Both the position numbers and the translations under genes were made by a program. A DNA stretch of 23,198 nt from the NCBI GenBank assembly GCA_027317105.1, contig DAHVFH010000031.1, forward strand, positions 1 to 23,198, read 5' to 3'. This stretch comes from Cytophagales bacterium (GTDB lineage: Bacteria; Bacteroidota; Bacteroidia; Cytophagales; Cyclobacteriaceae). Positions 22,470 through 23,198 of this stretch are shown here, in pieces. The stretch's first letter is position 1. Each line of letters starts with the position of its first letter. The notes below the pieces were generated by a model that did no database searches, was not told the DNA's origin, and worked only from the letters and a program-made list of their open reading frames with translations.

Positions 22470-23198
22470 TTATTTTGGCAAGGAAAAATAAAACGTGGCG
22501 CCCTCATTGACTATCGCCTCAGCCCAAATCCTTCCCTTATGTCGGTCAATTATCCGTTTGGCTAGGGCAAGCCCTACACCAGTTCCCTCAAATTCCTCTT
22601 TTTTATGAAGGCGTTGGAATACACCAAAAAGCTTGTCGATGTACTTCATGTCAAAACCCACCCCATTGTCTTTTACACAATAGACGACTTCACCCATTTG
22701 CATGTCTTCATAACAACTAATGATAATCTGACTATTACCTTTACTTTGACTATACTTTATTGCGTTGGATATTAAATTATCCCATACTTGTCGGATCATA
22801 TTGATATCCCCAAAAGCGGCTTGGAGTGGTTTCAGGTCCAATGCGATCTTTCGCCCTTTTTGGTGATCCAGCAATTCTTCCAAAACGGATTTTACAAGAG
22901 CATCCATGTCGATTTCGGCTTTCCCCAGCTCCTGCTTCCCCAGCCTTGAAAAGGCCAACAAGTCATCAATAAGTTGCCCCATTCGCTTGGCGTTTCTTTC
23001 AACCACTTCGATTAACCGGTTTCCTTCCTTGTCGATTTTATTTCCATAATCTTCTCTCAACATCTGTGCAAATCCGCTGATCGATCGCAAGGGTGAACGG
23101 AGATCGTGCGAAACGGAATAAGAGAACGCTTCGAGTTCCGAACTAATTTTTTTTGCTTCCTTTTCGGCAAGTAGCGCCTTTTGTTTGGCTTGCAGCAC
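22470..23198 (-). CDS. Sensor histidine kinase, C-terminal part (cut by window edge)
   Basis: The frame runs off the window end, so the sensor region and true start are missing. What is seen (242 codons) begins with a short coiled-coil linker, then the HisKA helix with SVSHDLRSPLRS (phospho-acceptor His31 of the visible part). The HATPase_c domain has the N box DNLISNAIKYS, G1 DNGVGFD and G2 GTGVGLALAKRI. The style (RSISGFAQML, RLHKKEEFEGTGVG) matches bacteriophytochrome-like and PAS-containing kinases. The stop lies 82 bp from the start of the isomerase-like gene on the same strand. Confidence 0.9.
   Translation of the reverse strand: MLQAKQKALLAEKEAKKISSELEAFSYSVSHDLRSPLRSISGFAQMLREDYGNKIDKEGNRLIEVVERNAKRMGQLIDDLLAFSRLGKQELGKAEIDMDALVKSVLEELLDHQKGRKIALDLKPLQAAFGDINMIRQVWDNLISNAIKYSQSKGNSQIIISCYEDMQMGEVVYCVKDNGVGFDMKYIDKLFGVFQRLHKKEEFEGTGVGLALAKRIIDRHKGRIWAEAIVNEGATFYFSLPK

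Overview
The window looks like chromosomal DNA from a member of the Bacteroidota, most likely the Cytophagales. The evidence is family-level: several proteins are of types common there, one divergent promoter fits the Bacteroidota consensus (TTTG, then TAnnTTTG about 18 bp on), Shine-Dalgarno sequences are rarely visible, and base composition is moderate. No rRNA, tRNA, CRISPR array or intact transposase gene was seen.

Layout. (1) 1-700 holds an orphan hypothetical gene bracketed by 16-bp inverted repeats. (2) 704-2392, minus strand: homogentisate 1,2-dioxygenase and a small two-helix membrane protein. (3) 2586-5299, plus strand: a soluble PAS-PAS histidine kinase followed 14 bp later by a GNAT-like protein. 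(4) 5289-8194, minus strand: a compact esterase / ATP-grasp ligase / GCS2-type carboxylate-amine ligase operon, with a second esterase gene, a Uma2-type nuclease gene and a HAD phosphatase gene diverging from it (8296-10295). Together the ligases and hydrolases look like a small-molecule amide or peptide pathway of unknown product. (5) 10296-13534 is gene-poor, with a lone fatty-acid-hydroxylase-superfamily membrane enzyme and an AAA/DUF4143 ATPase whose upstream region carries a 22-bp tandem repeat. (6) 13535-14823: a decayed MacB/FtsX-type permease gene (a nonsense codon plus a large internal deletion), convergent with a second Uma2-like gene. (7) 14884-19490, minus strand: SDR, acyl-CoA dehydrogenase, VapBC, APH-type kinase and 3-hydroxyacyl-CoA dehydrogenase. 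The kinase plus ACAD pair matches the logic of ACAD10/11 and of bacterial levulinate/4-hydroxyacid degradation. (8) 19615-20625, plus strand: an Xre/ParS-RES toxin-antitoxin pair. (9) 20650-22387, minus strand: a secreted DUF1080 protein and an exported TIM-barrel isomerase-like protein, a pair linked to 3-keto-glycoside metabolism. (10) 22470-23198: the C-terminal part of another histidine kinase, cut by the window edge.

The most interesting points are the amide-ligase cluster, the kinase-ACAD catabolic operon with a toxin-antitoxin module embedded in it, the DUF1080/TIM-barrel pair, and the 22-bp repeat array with an inverted copy in front of the DUF4143 ATPase. All functions are assigned from motifs read by eye; no database search was run.
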